Shown: positions 60,075 to 64,000 of the stretch, piece after piece
Layout: each line of letters starts with the position of its first letter
Numbering within the stretch: the first letter of the stretch is position 1
Assembly (NCBI GenBank): GCA_017406005.1
Contig: JAFQZI010000137.1
Location: 1-64,000 of the forward strand
Direction: 5' to 3'
Length of the DNA: 64,000 bases
DNA from: Oscillospiraceae bacterium
Lineage (GTDB): Bacteria > Bacillota > Clostridia > Oscillospirales > Oscillospiraceae
Notes under the pieces: model-generated
What the model saw: only the letters and a program-made list of their open reading frames with translations
What the model was told of the DNA's origin: nothing
Databases searched by the model: none
Position numbers and translations under genes: made by a program

Positions 60075-60126
60075 ATTTCATGATAAGAAATTTATTGACT
60101 TTTCAGTGTTGTAGAAGCATTATAAT
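60075..60126 (+). promoter_or_regulatory. TRAP system 2 promoter with operator-like site
   Basis: ATTTC-ATGATAA-GAAAT (60075-60091) is a perfect copy of the motif. TTGACT (60095-60100) begins 4 bases later. TATAAT (60121-60126) is 20 bases away, long for sigma-A; CATTAT (60118-60123) gives 17. The operator-to-(-35) distance matches the SDR promoter at 43724. Confidence 0.55.
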
Positions 60127-60221
60127 ATAGGATTGATAGAATGTCTGTTTGGTTTTATCGTGCATAAAGCACGCTAAAATAATACCCGAAAACCGGGAAA
60201 TAAAAGAAAAGGAGCAAAAAA

Positions 60222-61217
60222 ATGAAAAAACTCATCGCATTCGCACTTGTCCTGACGCTTATTTTGTCACTGGGTATAACCAGCGCATTTGCAAAGTCTG
60301 ACTCTGTTGTACTTCGTTTCGCATTTTCTGAAGCACCAGAATCACAGACGGCAAAAATCATGGCAACCGTAAAAGAAAACGTTGAAGCAAGGACGGAAGG
60401 CCGTGTTATTATTGAGCCTCACTGGGCAAATGAGCTTGGCTCTATTGCTGACGCCATTGAGCAGATTACACTTGGTGGAAATATTGTTTCTTCTACCTCT
60501 GCTTCTTCCTGGGCACCGTATGGCTGTGATGATATGACAGCAATGGACTCCATGTTTGCTTTCTCGTCCACGGATGAAATTGCGAGATTTAATGAATCCG
60601 ATATGTGGAAGGCAATGGTTAAAGAGATGGAGGAAAAGGGCAATATTCACATGATCTGCATGAACTGGGCAGCTGCTCCGCGTGTAATCATTGCCAACAA
60701 GCCGATCAACTCTGTGGAAGACCTGAAGGGCTTCCTGGTTCGTGTTCCGACCAACACCTATGCAGCATGGTTCTCTGCACTTGGCGCAGCACCGGTTTCC
60801 GGAATCCCGTTTGCGGAAGTGTACACCAATATTGAATCCGGTGTTATTGAAGGCGCAGAAGCACCGTTTGCAACCCTTTCTGACTACTCTGTATACGAAG
60901 TTGCAAAATATGCATTTACTTCAAACCACACCTATGCTGCAGCTTGCTTTGGTACTTCTACAGCGATCTGGAACCTGCTTTCTCCGGAGGATCAGGCAGT
61001 TGTAACAGAGGAGCTCACTGCCGGCGGTAAAGAGTTTACTGCTATGTGCGCAGCATCCAACGAAGAGTATATGAAGGCATTTGAAGAAGCCGGAGTTACC
61101 ATTGTAGTTCCTTCTGAGGCAGATAAAGAAGCCTTTGCAGCAGCTGCTGCTGAAGCAGCAGTTACACTCGGTCTCCGTGAAGGAGTTATGGACGAGATTA
61201 AAGCTGCAGCTAACTAA
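60222..61217 (+). CDS. TRAP transporter substrate-binding protein (DctP), system 2
   Basis: A 331-residue DctP with a signal peptide ending TSAFA-KSD, without a lipobox. EDLKGFLVRVPTNTYAAWF holds the carboxylate-binding Arg, and NIESGVIEGAEAP is the family signature. It is controlled by the promoter/operator at 60075-60126 beside the IclR gene and diverges from uxaC, so hexuronate (glucuronate or galacturonate) is the likely ligand. Confidence 0.92.
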   Translation: MKKLIAFALVLTLILSLGITSAFAKSDSVVLRFAFSEAPESQTAKIMATVKENVEARTEGRVIIEPHWANELGSIADAIEQITLGGNIVSSTSASSWAPYGCDDMTAMDSMFAFSSTDEIARFNESDMWKAMVKEMEEKGNIHMICMNWAAAPRVIIANKPINSVEDLKGFLVRVPTNTYAAWFSALGAAPVSGIPFAEVYTNIESGVIEGAEAPFATLSDYSVYEVAKYAFTSNHTYAAACFGTSTAIWNLLSPEDQAVVTEELTAGGKEFTAMCAASNEEYMKAFEEAGVTIVVPSEADKEAFAAAAAEAAVTLGLREGVMDEIKAAAN

Positions 61218-61239
61218 TTAACACCATATTATCCTATGA

Positions 61240-61267
61240 AGGGGAAGGGGAATACCCCTTCCCCTTT
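61240..61267 (+). terminator. Stem-loop after dctP, system 2
   Basis: AAGGGGAAGGGG (61240-61251) pairs perfectly with CCCCTTCCCCTT (61256-61267) around an AATA loop, followed by TTAAAA. This is a strong hairpin between dctP and dctQ, the fourth such hairpin after a binding-protein gene in the window. Confidence 0.75.
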
Positions 61268-61322
61268 TAAAAAACAATTTATAGCTATCTACCTTGATTA
61301 GATGTCGGAAAGGAGTGAAACA

Positions 61323-61931
61323 GTGAATAAAGTCTTAAAAGGACTAAAATGGTTCATTCTGCATATAGAAGAAGTTATCGCATGCATTGCGCTGAGCATT
61401 ATGCTCTGTGTTATCTTTTTCAACGTTATCATGCGATATATTTTCAGAAATCCGCTTAACTGGTCAGACGAACTATCAATGATTTGTCTTGCCTATGTTA
61501 CATTTGTGGGTGGGGCAGCAGCGTATAAGAAAAACCTTCATTTCGGCATTGATATTATTCTTGATAAATTGCCAGAGAAAGCCAGAATGGGAATCCGAAT
61601 TATAACGAATTTTGTTTTTATCATTTTGTTCGGATATACGTGTTATCTTGGATGGGTACTTACGAAAGGTGCTGTTAAGAAGTTCAATTATTCCGGCTGG
61701 TCTTATAAGATTATGGATTTTGCACTTCCTCTTGGTTTCCTTAGTATGTGTATTTATGCTGTTCGCTTTTTCATTATGGCATTTACAGATCCCAAAGCAT
61801 ATAAACATCGTTATGAACAAACATATGAAGAAGAAAATGTGGATAATGAGTTAATCAAAACCAGTGAAGAGATGTTTCGAAAAGCGGAAGCAATCGATGC
61901 AGATGAAGGAGAAAGGAGGAATGAGAAGTAA
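61323..61931 (+). CDS. TRAP transporter small permease (DctQ), system 2
   Basis: A 202-residue DctQ with four hydrophobic segments and MRYIFRNPLNWSDELSMI. GTG 61323 is preferred: AAAGGAG (61309-61315) sits 7 bases before it, while the ATG at 61302 has no site. It overlaps dctM by one base. The C-terminus carries an extra acidic helical tail (SEEMFRKAEAIDADEGERR). Confidence 0.88.
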   Translation: MNKVLKGLKWFILHIEEVIACIALSIMLCVIFFNVIMRYIFRNPLNWSDELSMICLAYVTFVGGAAAYKKNLHFGIDIILDKLPEKARMGIRIITNFVFIILFGYTCYLGWVLTKGAVKKFNYSGWSYKIMDFALPLGFLSMCIYAVRFFIMAFTDPKAYKHRYEQTYEEENVDNELIKTSEEMFRKAEAIDADEGERRNEK

Positions 61932-63226
61932 TGTCGGGTATGACAGTTTGGCCATTAATTGTGGTAATGATTCTCTTCTTTCTTGGGATTCCATGCTCTT
62001 TTGCAATGATGATAGTGTGCATTCCTTATTTCCTTTCTGACCCGTATATTTCTGCAACAGTAATTGCACAGAAACTTATAGCGCAGTGTGAGTCCCAGTC
62101 ATTATTGGCAATTCCGTTTTTTATTACAGCAGGCTCTATTATGAACTATTCCGGAATCTCGGAGAAACTTCTGGAATTTGCTGACGGGCTTGTCGGTCAC
62201 CTGACAGGAGGCTTGGGCCATGTAAATGTTCTGCTATCGACACTGATGGGTGGAATATCCGGATCCGGGGCTGCTGACTGTGCGATGGAGTGTAAGGTTC
62301 TTGTCCCTGAAATGTTGAAATATGGGTATTCAAAGCCGTATTCTGCAGCAGTAACTGCCTCTACTGCCTGTATTACGCCTATTATTCCGCCTGGAATTAA
62401 TCTGGTTTTATTTGCCTGTTTATGTGAATGCTCTGTCGGGCGTTTGTTAGCTGCCGGATATTTACCTGGCTTGCTTTTGTGCCTTGGGATGATGCTTGTA
62501 AACCATATAATATCCAAGAAGCGTGGATATAAAGGGCACAGAAAAAACATGATGTCGGCGAAAGATCTCGGTAAGCTGTTTTTGAAATCTCTATGGGCTC
62601 TTTTTCTTCCCTTTGGCCTTATAATGGCGCTTCGTTTGGGAGTATGTACTGCTACGGAGGGCGGAGTATTAATGGCTTTTTATTCTCTTTTTGTAGGAAA
62701 GTTCGTCTACAAAAAGCTTGAATTAAAAAAAATTCCGCAAATGCTTCAAGATGCAGTCAATTCCACAGCGCCTGTTATGATGGTGCTATGTGCAGCAAAT
62801 CTTTTCAGTTATTATATGAGCTGGGAAACGATTCCTGCAAAGCTGACGAAATTTCTCATTGCAGCGACGGGAAACAAATATGTGTTTTTGCTGTTTTGTA
62901 ATATCTTGTTCCTGGTGATTGGCTGCTTCATGGACGCAATGGCTGCTATGATTGTCATTGCACCATTGCTGGCACCGGTTGTTAAAGCGTTGGGGATAAA
63001 CATAGTTCATTTCGGCTTGATGATGTGTCTGAATGTTGGACTGGCTGCAATAACGCCACCATTCGGGACATATATTTTCCTCGTTTCAGGATTGCTGAAG
63101 ATGAAAACGGCAGATATGATAAAAGAAATATGGCCATTTATAGGAATAGCAATCGTTGTTCTTCTCCTGGTTACTTATGTTCCATGGTTTTCCCTTGCGA
63201 TACCAAACCTGATGTATGGAGCATAA
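61931..63226 (+). CDS. TRAP transporter large permease (DctM), system 2
   Basis: A 431-residue DctM with about 12 hydrophobic segments, including IPFFITAGSIMNYSG, LMGGISGSGAADCAMEC and TPPFGTYIFLVSGL. It starts one base inside the dctQ stop with AAAGGAGG shortly upstream. It completes the second TRAP importer and is followed 18 bases later by an acyltransferase-type gene. Confidence 0.93.
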   Translation: MSGMTVWPLIVVMILFFLGIPCSFAMMIVCIPYFLSDPYISATVIAQKLIAQCESQSLLAIPFFITAGSIMNYSGISEKLLEFADGLVGHLTGGLGHVNVLLSTLMGGISGSGAADCAMECKVLVPEMLKYGYSKPYSAAVTASTACITPIIPPGINLVLFACLCECSVGRLLAAGYLPGLLLCLGMMLVNHIISKKRGYKGHRKNMMSAKDLGKLFLKSLWALFLPFGLIMALRLGVCTATEGGVLMAFYSLFVGKFVYKKLELKKIPQMLQDAVNSTAPVMMVLCAANLFSYYMSWETIPAKLTKFLIAATGNKYVFLLFCNILFLVIGCFMDAMAAMIVIAPLLAPVVKALGINIVHFGLMMCLNVGLAAITPPFGTYIFLVSGLLKMKTADMIKEIWPFIGIAIVVLLLVTYVPWFSLAIPNLMYGA

Positions 63227-63244
63227 CATTGAAGGTAAGAACGC

Positions 63245-64000
63245 TTGGAAAAGATTTTTTGTGATCTTGAAAAAGAGGTCGATAATGAATTCCGGGAAAA
63301 AGGGACATTCTTTCTGGAGCGGGAGTATATTCTTTCGCTGCAGGAGGAGTTGAATGTTTTCCCACGAATAATAAACGATCTTCTTACTGCTTCAGACAGG
63401 ATCAGAAAAGACAAGGAAGCAGCACGATATGCGTTGCTTGTCTATAGAGCGATGAAAGACAGGGAAGCTTTCAAAAAGAATCTGCCCCTGGTGGATTTCC
63501 CTGAAGATCATCCCTTTTTACCGCTTTTTTGCCTGCTGCCGAGCATCAGACCGACGTTTCGTTTCTTAAAAGAAAAAAGTGTTCCGCAGGATATAATAGC
63601 GAAGACATTAAGCCAATACGAAACCTGTGTGTTTCTCTATTCTGAGAGGTATAATCGCTTAGGCCTTAATAAACGCTATTTTGACTGGCTGCAGTATTAT
63701 GTGGATTGTGAAATCCTCGATATCGACAGACTTCGTTTTGAAATGAAGCGGTTGTATGACCCTGTTTCGCTTGTTGAAGATCGAAGAACAGAAACCCGAT
63801 TTCTGCTGTATCATGATCCGCAGAATCTTCCTGATCATGAAAGCAAATGCGGAATTGAAGGGAGACCTGTTTCAGCAGATGGCCAGATTGGCAGTGAAAC
63901 AGAACATTACCCGGAAGACAGATATCGGATATTAATTCGTCCGGGAGACCAATGCCTCGGTGTGCATATTCCGGAAGAAGGAGAATTTTCAGAATCAGCT
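63245..64000 (+). CDS. Acyltransferase-like protein of the DUF5596 type (partial)
   Basis: An open frame runs from about 63245 to the window end (252 codons, incomplete). TTG 63245 is the likeliest start, with AAGG a few bases before it, giving MEKIFCDLEKEV; the frame is closed at 63236. Features such as REYILSLQEELN and the late RPGDQCLGVHIPEEGEFSESA match gut-Bacillota proteins with acyltransferase-like N-terminal and GNAT-like C-terminal domains. Their substrates are unknown, but they often accompany polysaccharide-degradation genes. It is probably in the TRAP operon. Confidence 0.65.
   Translation, partial: MEKIFCDLEKEVDNEFREKGTFFLEREYILSLQEELNVFPRIINDLLTASDRIRKDKEAARYALLVYRAMKDREAFKKNLPLVDFPEDHPFLPLFCLLPSIRPTFRFLKEKSVPQDIIAKTLSQYETCVFLYSERYNRLGLNKRYFDWLQYYVDCEILDIDRLRFEMKRLYDPVSLVEDRRTETRFLLYHDPQNLPDHESKCGIEGRPVSADGQIGSETEHYPEDRYRILIRPGDQCLGVHIPEEGEFSESA

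Larger units (their letters stand above)
59882..60221. promoter_or_regulatory. Regulatory region between iclR and TRAP system 2
   Basis: A 340-base A/T-rich gap without a credible ORF. It holds the iclR promoter and two operator-like sites (59900-59948), a third site at 60075-60091 and a TRAP promoter at 60095-60126. The stretch 59950-60070 shows nothing recognisable. Confidence 0.6.

Noticed and set aside
1-64000. CRISPR arrays, tRNA/rRNA genes, insertion sequences or phage genes
   Set aside because: I looked for regularly spaced repeats, transposase or integrase motifs and RNA-gene signatures and found none; the dispersed palindromes are not spaced like an array.

Overview
The window comes from an anaerobic fermentative bacterium, most likely of the Bacillota (Clostridia or a relative). 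The grounds are strong AAGGAGG-type ribosome binding sites with some TTG/GTG starts, a YesM/YesN two-component pair, LrgAB, an oxygen-sensitive tungsten enzyme system, citrate lyase and TRAP transporters. Three of four secreted binding proteins clearly lack a lipobox cysteine. That is unusual for a single-membrane Bacillota, so a diderm or Christensenellales-like relative is possible; I cannot place the organism further. No rRNA, tRNA, CRISPR array, prophage or insertion sequence was seen.

Layout. (1) 1-6.5 kb: a broken phosphoesterase gene, then citDEF (citrate lyase), a CitMHS citrate transporter and pyruvate kinase. (2) 6.6-15.6 kb: a YesN/YesM system with yesN split by an apparent frameshift, a divergent sugar ABC transporter (binding protein and two permeases), an esterase, a catalytically degenerate esterase paralogue and a PrpF-family isomerase. 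(3) 15.8-29.1 kb: a tungsten locus with TupABC uptake, two flavoprotein oxidoreductases, two MoeA proteins (one fused to a binding-protein-like domain) and an HTH regulator on the minus strand, diverging from aldehyde:ferredoxin oxidoreductase, a MoaD/ThiS protein, a ThiF/MoeB protein and a radical-SAM maturase. (4) 29.1-38.1 kb: a second citrate lyase locus with citX, citC and a LysR regulator diverging from citDEF, a MatC-like carrier, a lactonase and citG. (5) 38.3-40.5 kb: lrgAB and glycerate kinase. (6) 40.6-64 kb: sugar-acid catabolism with an enolase-superfamily dehydratase, SDRs, lactonase, a fused KDPG aldolase/KDG kinase, three RraA-like proteins, two TRAP transporters, UxaC, an SDR mannonate oxidoreductase, UxuA, AraC and IclR regulators and a partial acyltransferase.

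How it fits together. The hexuronate route is complete on paper: TRAP uptake, UxaC, SDR reduction to mannonate, UxuA to 2-keto-3-deoxygluconate, then the fused kinase/aldolase to pyruvate and glyceraldehyde-3-phosphate. Citrate is split by lyase to acetate and oxaloacetate; the two citDEF sets appear to share one set of maturation proteins (CitC, CitX, CitG).

Most notable: TupA appears circularly permuted; four intergenic compound palindromes share GACAAAA-N-GACAAAA arms with covariation; a mini-ORF after citX has UGA at an expected iron-sulfur cysteine; an ATTTC-N7-GAAAT operator-like motif lies at three hexuronate/aldonate promoters.
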